DNA from: Flavobacteriaceae bacterium
GTDB lineage: Bacteria > Bacteroidota > Bacteroidia > Flavobacteriales > Flavobacteriaceae
Assembly: GCA_018402385.1 (NCBI GenBank)
Contig: JAGYJA010000004.1
Location: 186,001-250,000 of the forward strand
Direction of reading: 5' to 3'
DNA length: 64,000 nucleotides
The translations under genes and the position numbers were made by a program. Below the pieces are notes generated by a model, which did not search any database, was not told where the DNA came from, and saw nothing but the letters and a program-made list of their open reading frames with translations. Shown here one piece after another: positions 8,374 through 16,575 of this stretch. How positions within the stretch are numbered: the first letter of the stretch is position 1; each line of letters begins with the position of its first letter.

Positions 8374-9483
8374 TTAAAAAGGTTTACCGTGTGTTTTTGA
8401 GATTAAATAAGGAATCAGTTTTTTAGAAGAACGATTCAGCCACATTCCGGTTGTGAGCAAGTTGCGATTCATGACTACTTTTTGAAGTAGCGCTCCCGCT
8501 TGCAATCTACTTGAAAATTCGTTTTCCCATTTTGATGTGTATGTTTCTTCTAATGCACTTACTATAGCATTTTTATCTTCTATAAATACTTCTGAAAGAA
8601 TTTTAGCACTTTTTATTGCCATGGCCATTCCATTTCCACAAAGGGGATGAATGAGGGAAGCGCTGTCTCCAATCATAAAAATATGATTTACAACCGGTTT
8701 TTTTCTTTCAAATGAAATCTGACTAATAGTAAGTGGTTTTTCAAACACTGGTTTGGCTTCGTTTAAAAATAAATCTAAATGAGGGTTCTTCCGCAACTCT
8801 TTTTCCTGAAAATCATCAATATTCTTGTATTTAGCAAAAACACGGTTTGAAACTAGATAACAGCAATTCACGTGATTGTTTTCCACCTTAGACAAGCCGG
8901 CATAGCCTCCTTGAAAGTGATGTAAAGCCACAAGGTCATTAGGAAATGAAGCTTTGTAATGTGCTTTTACTGCCAGCCAGGGTGTTTTCCTTTGTATAAA
9001 ACTTCGGTTTAAGGCTTTATCAAGGTTGGAACGCTTTCCAAAAGCACCAATCACATAAGTCGCCTGAAATTGTTTTTTGCTAAGTGCATCCAGTTGAAAA
9101 TAGGTTTCTTTAAATTGAATATCGAAAATGGTTTCTTGTTGAATTTCAGCCTGTTGCTTTACCTTCTCATATAAGAAGTGATCCAAACAATACCTGCTTA
9201 TCCCAAAGCCACCCAAAGGTAATGCTGCCTGTACTATTTTCCCTTTATGATTAGTAATTTGTATTTGATTGATATGCCTGGCATTTTTTTCAAAAGGGTC
9301 AATACCTAGAGATTTCAGATAGGGCAACACTTCGTTAGAAATGTATTCTCCACAAACTTTGTGATGAGGATAGCTATTTTTTTCGAAAAGGACCACTTGA
9401 AAGCCATTTTGACTTAAATGCAATGCAGCGGTGAGACCGGCCAAACCGCCACCAACAATTGCAAAGTCAAATTTCTTTTTCAT
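8374..9483 (-). CDS. FAD-dependent oxidoreductase (geranylgeranyl reductase/hydroxylase-like)
   Basis: 369 residues, first gene of the type III PKS operon. An N-terminal Rossmann FAD motif (VGGGLAGLTAA with downstream Glu in FEKNS) and the second FAD motif GDSASLIHPLCGNGMAMA near residue 280 identify the p-hydroxybenzoate hydroxylase/geranylgeranyl reductase superfamily. The HHKVCGEYIS stretch near residue 40 is typical of the geranylgeranyl-reductase branch. In Srs-type pathways a flavoprotein hydroxylates the methylated alkylresorcinol to a hydroquinone; that role is proposed here. It could instead reduce double bonds in the side chain. The terminator of the next gene upstream ends within 40 bp of its start, so its promoter must lie in or near that gap. 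Confidence 0.82.
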   Translation of the reverse strand: MKKKFDFAIVGGGLAGLTAALHLSQNGFQVVLFEKNSYPHHKVCGEYISNEVLPYLKSLGIDPFEKNARHINQIQITNHKGKIVQAALPLGGFGISRYCLDHFLYEKVKQQAEIQQETIFDIQFKETYFQLDALSKKQFQATYVIGAFGKRSNLDKALNRSFIQRKTPWLAVKAHYKASFPNDLVALHHFQGGYAGLSKVENNHVNCCYLVSNRVFAKYKNIDDFQEKELRKNPHLDLFLNEAKPVFEKPLTISQISFERKKPVVNHIFMIGDSASLIHPLCGNGMAMAIKSAKILSEVFIEDKNAIVSALEETYTSKWENEFSSRLQAGALLQKVVMNRNLLTTGMWLNRSSKKLIPYLISKTHGKPF

Positions 9484-9522
9484 ATCCTAATTATAATCAA
9501 TTAAATTAGCTCAGGAAATTAA

Positions 9523-9556
9523 AAAGCCGAATACATTTAGAAGTGTATTCGGCTTT
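9523..9556 (-). terminator. rho-independent terminator after the OmpA gene
   Basis: A 12-bp GC-containing stem (AAAGCCGAATAC and its complement) with a short loop, followed on the minus strand by CTTTTTAATT. It lies 20 bp after the OmpA-family stop and before the flavoprotein start, so it separates the OmpA unit from the polyketide operon. Confidence 0.8.
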
Positions 9557-9577
9557 ATAAATGTCATTTAGCAGCGA

Positions 9578-10285
9578 TTAGTTTTCGCCTGCTTCATTTT
9601 TAGCGTCTTGAATCATTTTTTCGTTTGGAACAATCGCCACATTTACACGACGGTTTTTTGCACGACCTTCGGCAGTACTGTTATCGTGAGTTGGTTGATC
9701 GGGACCAAACCATTCTGTAGTAAACCTGCCGCTGCTAAGCCCTTTGCCAACTAAATAATTAGTCACCGCTTGTGCTCTGTTTTTTGACAAAGTCATGTTG
9801 TATTCATAAGGACCGGTGCTGTCTGTATGTCCAACTACCAAAATATTTGTATCTACATATTCCTTCATCACCCCTGATAATTTGTCAAGGTTGGTTCTGG
9901 ATTGTTCATTGATATCATATTTATTTGTATCAAAATAAACCCCACTTCCTTCATCGAAAGTAATGACAATGGCATCGTCAATTCGCTCTACCTGAGCTCC
10001 CGGGATTTCTTCCTCGATTTTTTGTGCTTGCTTATCCATTCTGTTACCAATTAGAACACCTGCAGTACCTCCAACAACACCACCAATAACAGCTCCAATT
10101 TCACTGTTTCCGCCTTTGCCTACATTATTTCCTAGAATTGCTCCAAGTACAGCACCACCGGTTGCACCAATAACGCCTCCTTTTTGAGCATTACTGGCAT
10201 TTCTTGTGGCATCACAAGAGGATAAAGCACCAATAAATGCAATTGATAATATGAATATTCCAGTTTGTTTAATTAGTTTTCTCAT
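9578..10285 (-). CDS. OmpA-family lipoprotein with glycine zipper
   Basis: 235 residues. A lipoprotein signal ends at LSSCDA (Cys near 24). Residues 35-80 form a glycine-zipper membrane-associating segment (repeated GxxxG such as GATGGAVLGAILGNNVG). Residues about 110-220 are an OmpA C-terminal peptidoglycan-binding domain, with the NxxLSxxRAxxVxxYL signature (NMTLSKNRAQAVTNYL) and GHTDSTG preceding it. It should tether the outer membrane to the cell wall. It follows the lipocalin-like lipoprotein by 5 bp on the same strand, so they form a two-gene operon ending at a clear terminator. Confidence 0.9.
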   Translation of the reverse strand: MRKLIKQTGIFILSIAFIGALSSCDATRNASNAQKGGVIGATGGAVLGAILGNNVGKGGNSEIGAVIGGVVGGTAGVLIGNRMDKQAQKIEEEIPGAQVERIDDAIVITFDEGSGVYFDTNKYDINEQSRTNLDKLSGVMKEYVDTNILVVGHTDSTGPYEYNMTLSKNRAQAVTNYLVGKGLSSGRFTTEWFGPDQPTHDNSTAEGRAKNRRVNVAIVPNEKMIQDAKNEAGEN

Positions 10286-10290
10286 AATAA

Positions 10291-10764
10291 TTATATTTTA
10301 GTAAAATTCAAGTTAAGTCTAAATGGGTTTCCGTCAACTGTTAAATTCTGTTGCCAAGTCATGTTGGTTTCAGATAGTTGAGCTAATCGCATTCTAAAAC
10401 CTTGATTGGTTTCAGATTTTCCTCGTTCATTTGTAGGCTTTAATAGGAAATCGTAATAGCCAGTTGATGCGTCAATTTCCTGAATGGTGAAAATAAAGTT
10501 TCTGTCACCCACACTACATCCGGCAGATCCAATGGTATAGACTCCTGTATTGTTGTTTGGTATAAATCGCCAGGTACTTCCTTCAAAACAGTCTTTGGAC
10601 TCATCACCCAATAGAGTGATTTTGTATTCACCACTCTCACTATAGGTTACTGAATTCAAAACCCATTCGCCTTTAATTACTTTTTTTGATTCTTTAACTG
10701 CTTTCGGGGTAGCACAGGCAAACAATAGTGCACTGATTGTTATTAGATAGATTGCTTTTTTCAT
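10291..10764 (-). CDS. lipocalin-like lipoprotein
   Basis: 157 residues with a lipoprotein signal (LLFACATP, Cys near 17). The mature part fits the Bacteroidota lipocalin-like family: a conserved first strand (KGEWVLNSVTY), a central disulfide-like Cys pair (DCFEGSTWRF and SAGCSVGD) and a final strand ending in Trp-Gln rich and NLNFTKI. Ligand is unknown. It probably faces the periplasm or is carried to the cell surface. It is translationally close to the OmpA-family gene (5 bp gap), suggesting a shared envelope role. Confidence 0.75.
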   Translation of the reverse strand: MKKAIYLITISALLFACATPKAVKESKKVIKGEWVLNSVTYSESGEYKITLLGDESKDCFEGSTWRFIPNNNTGVYTIGSAGCSVGDRNFIFTIQEIDASTGYYDFLLKPTNERGKSETNQGFRMRLAQLSETNMTWQQNLTVDGNPFRLNLNFTKI

Positions 10765-10881
10765 AGTTTATGATTCATTATTTAGATATAAATCTACGCA
10801 AATTTTGATAAAATTTCTAAAAACTACCATTATCTTATTAATACATTAACATTTAATTAAAATCTTAACAAGAAAATTTTA

Positions 10882-11613
10882 TCAATATTGAATAAGGTTT
10901 AAGAGATCGACTTCAAATCGATTTTTAGCCAAATATTGCTTCTCTAAAGCTGATGCGAAAGGGATAGGAGTCTCCATACTAGCAACCCTTTTTACCGGTG
11001 CATCCAGCTGTTCAAAACAGTTTTCTATAATTAAAGCTGAAACATCTGAAGCAATTCCACCAAACAAGGAGTCTTCCTGAAGAATAATTACTTTGCCGGT
11101 CTTTTTAGCTGAAGTGTATATCGCCTCTGTATCCAGTGGTTGAAGTGTTCGTAAGTCAATCAAATCTGCTTGTATATCAGAATGTTTTTCTAACACTTCC
11201 AGAGCCCAATGCACACCGGCACCATAAGTAATTACAGTAACATCGCTACCTTCTTTTAAAAGAGCTGCTTTTCCTAAAGGTAGCGTATAATAATCAGTGG
11301 GTACATCCTGATAGATACTTCGGTACAAGGCTTTGTGCTCAAAAAACAACACAGGATTAGGATCTTCAATACTGGTAGCCAATAGTCCTTTAGCATCATA
11401 AGGAAATGCAGGGTAAACCACTTTCAATCCGGGTGTTTTGGTAAACCAGGCTTCATTGGTCTGACTGTGAAAGGGTCCCGCACCCACTCCGGCGCCACAG
11501 GGCATACGCACCACTACATCGGCATTTTCACTCCAGCGATAATGACTTTTAGCTAAGGTAATTAACAATGGGATTAAAACCCGAAGAAACAAAATCAGCA
11601 AACTGCATTTCAA
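10882..11613 (-). CDS. open C-terminal segment of the broken E1 gene (beta half)
   Basis: About 230 codons of E1 beta from LAKSHYRW onward (PCGAGVGAGPFHSQ, FFEHKALYRS, TYGAGVHWALE). The first 20 codons from the apparent ATG at 11613 are out-of-frame and not homologous. The preceding beta N-terminus (MGQDVAEYGGVFKIT) lies in another frame at about 11876-11615. On its own this piece would not make a functional subunit. Confidence 0.55.
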   Translation of the reverse strand: MKCSLLILFLRVLIPLLITLAKSHYRWSENADVVVRMPCGAGVGAGPFHSQTNEAWFTKTPGLKVVYPAFPYDAKGLLATSIEDPNPVLFFEHKALYRSIYQDVPTDYYTLPLGKAALLKEGSDVTVITYGAGVHWALEVLEKHSDIQADLIDLRTLQPLDTEAIYTSAKKTGKVIILQEDSLFGGIASDVSALIIENCFEQLDAPVKRVASMETPIPFASALEKQYLAKNRFEVDLLNLIQY

Positions 11614-12140
11614 TCAACTGCTTTGAAACCATTGATAGAAAGTCCCATCCCTGCAGAAACAATGGCCGATTCACAGATGGGTGTATTGCGCACGCGTTCT
11701 TTTCCAAAAGCATTTACAAAACCGTCAGTAATTTTAAAAACTCCACCATATTCTGCAACATCCTGACCCATAATTACCAAATTATGATGACGCTCCATGC
11801 TTTGCTTTAAACTTTCAGAAATGGCATCGATTAATCGTATATTTTTAACTTCACTATTTGGTTTAACTATCTTGATATAGCAAACTCTTTATATACATCA
11901 TTTAACTCATTTATTTCAGTTAGGACTCAATGATCAGGTTCCAGCGAAAGCAAGCTCAAGGTTTTCATCAATTTCCTGTTTGATTTCCTTTCTGAAATTT
12001 TGAATCATTTGTCCTCTTTAAGTACTTCAGTTTCTAAAAGATATTTTTCATAATTCTCAACTGGATCTTTGAGTGCCCAAGCATCCATAAGGTCCTGAGG
12101 AACATATTTGGTTCCACTTGCTTCCTCATGACCACGCATT

Positions 12141-12899
12141 CTAAAGGTGATGAACTCCAATAAATACAGGACGCGGATTTTCACGCATGCTTTCTGCAAG
12201 TTCAGATACTTTTGTATAAACTTCAAGGATGTTGTTCCCATCAATTTGATGGGCTTCCATACCATAACCCAATCCTTTATCAATCATGTGCTTGCAACGA
12301 TACTGCTCATTTGTAGGCGTTGAAAGTCCGTAGCCATTGTTTTCGATACAGAACAAAACAGGCAAATCCCATACAGCCGCTACATTTAAAGCTTCGTGAA
12401 AGTCACCTTCGCTGGTACCGCCTTCTCCGGTAAATACAGCTGTCACATGTTTGTTTTTCTTAAGCAGGTTCCCCAGTGCAATACCATCTGCAACACCCAG
12501 TTGCGGACCTAAATGGGAAATCATGCCCACAATTTTAAATTCTTGTGTTCCAAAATGGAAAGAACGATCACGTCCTTTGGTAAATCCGTTGGCTTTTCCC
12601 TGCCATTGAGAAAACAAACGAAATAAAGGGATGTCACGACCTGTGAAAACCCCCAGGTTTCTGTGCATCGGCAAAATATATTCTTCTTTTTTAAGGGCAG
12701 CAGTTACACCCACAGCAATCGCCTCTTGACCAATACCGCTAAACCATTTTGAAATCTTACCCTGACGCAATAATATCAACATTTTCTCCTCAATCAAACG
12801 AGGTTTCAGCATACGCTTATACAAGTTTATCTTTTGAGTGTTTTCCAGGTTGTTTGACACAAATTTTATTGTAGAATGTTCAGAAATGGTCGTGCTCAT
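12141..12899 (-). CDS. open N-terminal segment of the broken E1 gene (alpha half)
   Basis: 252 codons, ATG start. About the first 245 match E1 alpha, including the ThDP-binding region; the last few residues are out-of-frame after the +1 at about 12163. The alpha C-terminus continues one frame over to 12005 (GHEEASGTKYVP...). It could be translated as a truncated alpha chain, but it lacks the rest of the domain. Confidence 0.6.
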   Translation of the reverse strand: MSTTISEHSTIKFVSNNLENTQKINLYKRMLKPRLIEEKMLILLRQGKISKWFSGIGQEAIAVGVTAALKKEEYILPMHRNLGVFTGRDIPLFRLFSQWQGKANGFTKGRDRSFHFGTQEFKIVGMISHLGPQLGVADGIALGNLLKKNKHVTAVFTGEGGTSEGDFHEALNVAAVWDLPVLFCIENNGYGLSTPTNEQYRCKHMIDKGLGYGMEAHQIDGNNILEVYTKVSELAESMRENPRPVFIGVHHL

Positions 12900-13005
12900 A
12901 GTGTAGTTAAATTATTGGGTAAAAGTAGAAAAAAATGTTGTTTTAAATGACGCTTCAAACAAAATTACGAGCAAATAAATGGTTTTAATTCCTCTAGTTT
13001 TTTGG

Positions 13006-13013
13006 TATCTTTG
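13006..13013 (+). promoter_or_regulatory. Bacteroidota-type -7 element before the oxygenase gene
   Basis: TATCTTTG matches the Bacteroidota TAnnTTTG -7 consensus. It sits 25 bp before the ATG at 13038 and overlaps nothing coding. No convincing TTG -33 box is seen at the right distance. Its position argues that translation starts at 13038 and not at the TTG at 13017. Confidence 0.4.
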
Positions 13014-13037
13014 TAATTGCATTTTAAAATTAAGACA

Positions 13038-13988
13038 ATGAATAATATTCCCAGTGTGGATTTAGCCGACTTTGTTAGTGGGGATCCAAACAGAAAACAA
13101 AAGTTTGTGGACGAGATTGGTCGTGCTTATGAGGAAATTGGTTTTGTATCTTTAAAAAACCACTTCTTAGACGATCAGCTGGTTGACGAATTATATAAAG
13201 AAATAAAGGCATTTTTCGCTCTGCCGGTGGAAACTAAAAAGTACTATGAAGTTGAAGGTTTAGGAGGCCAGCGCGGTTATGTTTCCTTTGGAAAAGAACA
13301 CGCCAAAGGCAAAAAAGAAGGCGATTTAAAAGAATTCTGGCATTTTGGTCAGGAACCTGAAGCTGATGCCAATCTCATTGATGAATATCCAAAAAACGTT
13401 CAGGTAAGTGAGTTGCCTGATTTCAACAAAACCGGTATGGAAGCATACAGAATGCTGGAGAAAACTGGTATTTACGTTTTACGTGCTCTGGCACTCTATA
13501 TTGGTCTTGACGAGAACTATTTTGATCATTGGGCAAGCAATGGAAACAGTATTTTAAGACCCATCCACTACCCTCCTATTACTGAAGAACCCAAAGGAGC
13601 CGTAAGAGCAGGTGCTCACGGTGATATTAATTTGATTACCTTATTAATGGGAGCCTCCACCGGCGGACTGCAGGTGTTGCGGAAAGATGGTGTATGGATG
13701 GATGCGATTCCACAAGAAGACGAACTCGTCATCAATGTGGGTGATATGCTGGAGCGTCATACCAACAACAAATTGCGCTCAACGATTCACAGAGTCGTCA
13801 ATCCGCCTAAGGAAGAATGGGACAAACCCCGCTACTCGATACCTTTCTTTATGCACCCACGCAGTGATATGCCTTTAAACTGTTTGCCTGAGTGTATTGA
13901 TGAAACGCACCCAAAAGCTTTTGATGACATCACTGCCGGAGAATTTTTGTATGAACGTTTAGTGGATATCGGATTGATAAAAAAATAA
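13038..13988 (+). CDS. 2-oxoglutarate/Fe(II) oxygenase, isopenicillin N synthase family
   Basis: 316 residues from ATG 13038. An N-terminal DIOX_N-like region (IPSVDLADF, GFVSLKNH) is followed by the double-stranded beta-helix. The iron triad is HGD (AHGDINLITLL, near residue 197) plus the distal His in STIHRV, and the cosubstrate Arg-x-Ser is RYS in PRYSIPFF. It should hydroxylate or desaturate a small molecule using O2 and, probably, 2-oxoglutarate; ACC oxidase- or IPNS-like chemistry cannot be excluded. It starts a co-directional run of five genes (to 16518) with short gaps, of which only the DsrE and SUI1 genes follow tightly. Substrate unknown. Confidence 0.85.
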   Translation: MNNIPSVDLADFVSGDPNRKQKFVDEIGRAYEEIGFVSLKNHFLDDQLVDELYKEIKAFFALPVETKKYYEVEGLGGQRGYVSFGKEHAKGKKEGDLKEFWHFGQEPEADANLIDEYPKNVQVSELPDFNKTGMEAYRMLEKTGIYVLRALALYIGLDENYFDHWASNGNSILRPIHYPPITEEPKGAVRAGAHGDINLITLLMGASTGGLQVLRKDGVWMDAIPQEDELVINVGDMLERHTNNKLRSTIHRVVNPPKEEWDKPRYSIPFFMHPRSDMPLNCLPECIDETHPKAFDDITAGEFLYERLVDIGLIKK

Positions 13989-13990
13989 AT

Positions 13991-14344
13991 ATGAAGATAC
14001 TCATCATCATTAACGATGCACCATACGGTACTGAAAAAGCATACAATGCATTGCGTATAGCCAATCAAACCAACAAAGACTACCCGGAAACAGAAGTTTG
14101 TATATTTTTAATGGCAGACGCCGTCAATTGTGCTATTGCAAACCAAAACACACCAAATGGCTATTACAATATTGAGCGTATGCTCAAACTTTCCTTAAAT
14201 AAAGGAGCTTCTGTAAAATTATGTGGCAGTTGCATGGATGCCCGGGGTTTAAAACAGGAGTATATGATGGAAAACTCCCAACGAAGCACAATGGCTGAAC
14301 TCACCCAATTAATTGCAGAAAGCAATCAGGTTCTTACTTTTTAA
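13991..14344 (+). CDS. DsrE/DsrF-like sulfur-relay family protein
   Basis: 117 residues. It has the DsrE fold signature: KILIIINDAPYGTEKAYNALRIA at the N-terminus, a central VCIFLMADAVNCAI strand-helix and a CGSCMDARG segment near residue 77 with two Cys (CxxC) that could carry persulfide. Family members act in sulfur transfer or bind unknown ligands. It starts 2 bp after the oxygenase stop, so the two are co-translated. No other sulfur-relay gene is in the window, so its partner is unknown. Confidence 0.82.
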   Translation: MKILIIINDAPYGTEKAYNALRIANQTNKDYPETEVCIFLMADAVNCAIANQNTPNGYYNIERMLKLSLNKGASVKLCGSCMDARGLKQEYMMENSQRSTMAELTQLIAESNQVLTF

Positions 14345-14353
14345 AAAATTTCG

Positions 14354-14686
14354 ATGGACTTAAAAGATCAATTAAAAAACTTATTTCCCGATCATGAAGA
14401 GTCAGATCCTGTTCAGGAAAGTGATGAAGGCACTGATCAACTTTGGCTACAGGACGACCCACTCCTATGTAAATATGAAAAACGAAAAGGAAAACCCATT
14501 ACCATCATCGAAGGTTATACCGGAGCCGATGCTGATTTTAAAATGCTCTCCAGGGATATAAAAACCACACTGGGTGTTGGCGGTAGTTTTAAAAAAGAAA
14601 AAATCATTATTCAGGGCGATTACCGCGACCGAATCATGGAAATGCTTAAAGCGAAAGGGTTTAAAGTAAAACGCGTTGGAGGATAA
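14354..14686 (+). CDS. SUI1/eIF1-like translation factor (YciH family)
   Basis: 110 residues. The C-terminal 80 form an SUI1 domain: RKGKPITIIEGYTG, then TTLGVGGSFKKEKIIIQGD, and a final KAKGFKVKRVGG. These are the conserved eIF1 features (beta-strand hairpin and glycine-rich VGGS loop). Bacterial YciH-type proteins affect start-site fidelity in vitro, but their cell role is not settled. The first 35 residues are acidic and unconserved in appearance. It follows the DsrE gene by 9 bp on the same strand. Confidence 0.85.
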   Translation: MDLKDQLKNLFPDHEESDPVQESDEGTDQLWLQDDPLLCKYEKRKGKPITIIEGYTGADADFKMLSRDIKTTLGVGGSFKKEKIIIQGDYRDRIMEMLKAKGFKVKRVGG

Positions 14687-14696
14687 AAAGTTTCTC

Positions 14697-14784
14697 GTTT
14701 ATAGTTTCTGGTTTCTTGTTAAATTCTAGCAATCTACAAACTTTGGAACTTGAAACCTGAAACTTGAAACTTGAAACAAAAAAC
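14697..14784. repeat. degenerate AACTTGAAAC-type intergenic repeat
   Basis: Between the SUI1 and phosphorylase genes the sequence repeats AACTTGAAACCTGAAACTTGAAACTTGAAAC-like words three to four times. Related GAAGTT/TTGAAG words recur at 29195-29240, 40485-40540 and, as a perfect tandem array, at 54520-54673. It is non-coding; a TTG inside it is not a credible start. Confidence 0.6.
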
Positions 14785-15657
14785 ATGAAAATACCCGCAT
14801 CAGAACTTATATTAAACCCCAATGGAAGTGTTTACCACCTACAACTCCTTCCCGGGCAGGTAGCAGATACCGTCATCACTGTGGGCGACAGCGATCGTGT
14901 GGAAGAAATCACTAAACATTTTGAAAGTATAGAGTTTACGGTTCAAAACAGGGAGTTCAAAACTCAAACCGGTAATTTCAAAGGAAAACGCATTACCGTG
15001 ATTTCAACAGGTATCGGCACAGATAACATCGATATCGTTCTTAACGAACTCGATGCCGTAGTGAATATAGACCTTCAAAAAAGAGAAGTCAAAAATGACT
15101 TGATATCCCTGGATATTATTAGAATTGGCACCTCAGGTTCCATCAATCAGGAAGTGCCTTTGGATTCCTTTTTATTGAGTGAGATGTCTATCGGTTTTGA
15201 TAGTCTGATGCATTTTTATGAGTCAACCGGTGTGGAAGAAATGGATGCTACAAAAAAGTTTATGGAACACACCGGTTGGTTTTCCAAAAAATCAGAACCA
15301 TATGTCATTAAAGGTTCACAAAATTTAATTGCCAATTTTAAGTCTGATATGACTAAATCAGGTATAACGGCTACCAATATTGGTTTTTACGGTCCGCAGG
15401 GACGAGTACTTCGTTTACCGCTTCAAGACCCAACTATTAATAAAAAGCTGGCGTCATTTCAATACAAAGGACTCAACATTACCAATATGGAAATGGAAAC
15501 CGCAGGGATTTACGGACTCTCAAAATTACTGGGACACCGTGCAATTTCTCTCAATGCATTGATTGCCAATCGCGTTACCGGGGAGTTTAGTCAGAATCCC
15601 AAAAAATTAGTTGAAACACTAATCGATTATGCCCTTGAGCGTATATTAACCGTTTAA
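14785..15657 (+). CDS. nucleoside phosphorylase (uridine/purine phosphorylase family)
   Basis: 290 residues from the ATG at 14785 (a TTG seven codons earlier lies in a repeat). It belongs to the PNP/UDP family: VITVGDSDRVEEI near the N-terminus (phosphate loop), VISTGIGTDNIDIVL (GxG loop), RIGTSGSINQEV, and the nucleoside-binding NMEMETAGIYGLSKLLGH near residue 240, with the Glu pair that contacts ribose. It should split a nucleoside with phosphate to base and ribose-1-phosphate. Which base is not clear; the NMEMET pattern is common to uridine phosphorylases. The next gene follows by 6 bp. Confidence 0.85.
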   Translation: MKIPASELILNPNGSVYHLQLLPGQVADTVITVGDSDRVEEITKHFESIEFTVQNREFKTQTGNFKGKRITVISTGIGTDNIDIVLNELDAVVNIDLQKREVKNDLISLDIIRIGTSGSINQEVPLDSFLLSEMSIGFDSLMHFYESTGVEEMDATKKFMEHTGWFSKKSEPYVIKGSQNLIANFKSDMTKSGITATNIGFYGPQGRVLRLPLQDPTINKKLASFQYKGLNITNMEMETAGIYGLSKLLGHRAISLNALIANRVTGEFSQNPKKLVETLIDYALERILTV

Positions 15658-15663
15658 AAAATA

Positions 15664-16518
15664 ATGAAGAATTTCAAAATTGGTGGTGTACCCGAGCATT
15701 TTAACTTTCCATGGTATTTAGCTCTCAAGGAGAAATCCTTTCAGAAACAAAATATTAATTTACGCTGGATTGATTACCCGGGTGGTACCGGTCAAATGAA
15801 CAAAGCCTTGCGAAACAAGGAAATTGATATGGCCGTTATCTTAACCGAAGGAATTGTAAGAGATATTATAAAGGGCAATGAGGCAAAAATAGTTCAGGTG
15901 TTTGTGAAATCGCCTTTGATTTGGGGAATCCACGTCGCTAAAAATTCAGATTACCATACTGTCTCCGATTTAAAGGGAACCAATGCGGCAATCAGTCGGT
16001 TTGGTTCGGGTTCCCATTTGATGGCGTTTATCAATGCCAAAAATCATAACTGGGATATCAATTCCGACTTAAAATTTAAAGTAATCGATACTCTTGAAGG
16101 AGCGTTACAGGGACTTCCGGAAGGAAAAGGCGACTATTTTATGTGGGAAAAATTCACGACCAAACCCTTTGTGGATCAGGGGATTTTTCGCCGTGTAGGT
16201 AACTGCCCCACTCCCTGGCCTTGTTTTGTTATCGCTGTGAGAAATGACATTCTGGAAAATGAACCGGAAGCGGTCAAAGTTATTTTAGACATCATTAATG
16301 CAGAAACCAGGAAATTCAAAAGCATTCCAGATATTGATGTGTTGCTTTCAAATCGATACCAACAGAAACTGGAAGATGTGCAGGAATGGCTTTCTTTAAC
16401 GGAATGGAGCCGGAAAAACCTTACTGATGTTGAACTGGAAGAAGTGCAAAACCGCCTGTTGGAACTTAAACTGATCGATAGCAAAGTGCCTTCAGAAAAA
16501 ATAATTGCAAAAATTTAA
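15664..16518 (+). CDS. soluble substrate-binding-domain protein (NMT1/SsuA-like fold)
   Basis: 284 residues resembling the two-lobed periplasmic binding proteins of the NMT1/THI5 class: FKIGGVPEHFNFPWYLALKE at the start, a PGGTGQMNKALRNKEIDMAV motif near residue 35, SDLKGTNAAISRFGSGSH near 103, and a C-terminal helix bundle. It has no signal peptide, and no ABC permease or ATPase is next to it, so it is probably cytoplasmic. Possible roles are an enzyme of the MqnA/MqnD or THI5 kind or a ligand sensor. It starts 6 bp after the nucleoside phosphorylase and may be co-expressed. No closer function can be given. Confidence 0.75.
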   Translation: MKNFKIGGVPEHFNFPWYLALKEKSFQKQNINLRWIDYPGGTGQMNKALRNKEIDMAVILTEGIVRDIIKGNEAKIVQVFVKSPLIWGIHVAKNSDYHTVSDLKGTNAAISRFGSGSHLMAFINAKNHNWDINSDLKFKVIDTLEGALQGLPEGKGDYFMWEKFTTKPFVDQGIFRRVGNCPTPWPCFVIAVRNDILENEPEAVKVILDIINAETRKFKSIPDIDVLLSNRYQQKLEDVQEWLSLTEWSRKNLTDVELEEVQNRLLELKLIDSKVPSEKIIAKI

Positions 16519-16575
16519 CCTCAAAACGCAACCTTTTTAAATCAACGACATCTATATAGAAATAACCAATTAGAT

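Larger units (their letters stand above)
10882..12899 (-). pseudogene. branched-chain 2-oxoacid dehydrogenase E1 (alpha-beta fusion), multiply broken
   Basis: Reconstructed as one polypeptide of about 670 residues, the fused alpha/beta thiamine-diphosphate E1 usual in Flavobacteriia, which decarboxylates branched-chain 2-oxoacids for the E2 subunit. The alpha part has the ThDP motif (GEGGTSEGDFHEALN...ENNGYG). Homology continues across changing frames: +1 near 12163 (extra T), one base lost near 12007, +1 at 11941 (GG), an in-frame TGA at 11929-11927, one base lost near 11878, +1 at 11615, and +1 near 11557. All lie within about 600 bp; the first 245 and last 230 codons are clean. Either the gene is dead or this stretch is badly sequenced. 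The lost bases could also be read as two-base gains. Confidence 0.8.

Noticed and set aside
9578-10285. Membrane pore or toxin from the glycine zipper
   Set aside because: The zipper is followed by a complete OmpA peptidoglycan-binding domain with a lipoprotein signal, a common envelope anchor.
10882-12899. Separate, intact E1 alpha and beta genes
   Set aside because: The sequence between the two halves is still homologous in alternating frames, the beta N-terminus lies in a third frame, and the apparent ATG at 11613 starts with out-of-frame codons.
14764-14784. TTG start of the nucleoside phosphorylase
   Set aside because: It lies within a repeat of TTGAAAC words; the ATG at 14785 begins at the family's usual N-terminus.
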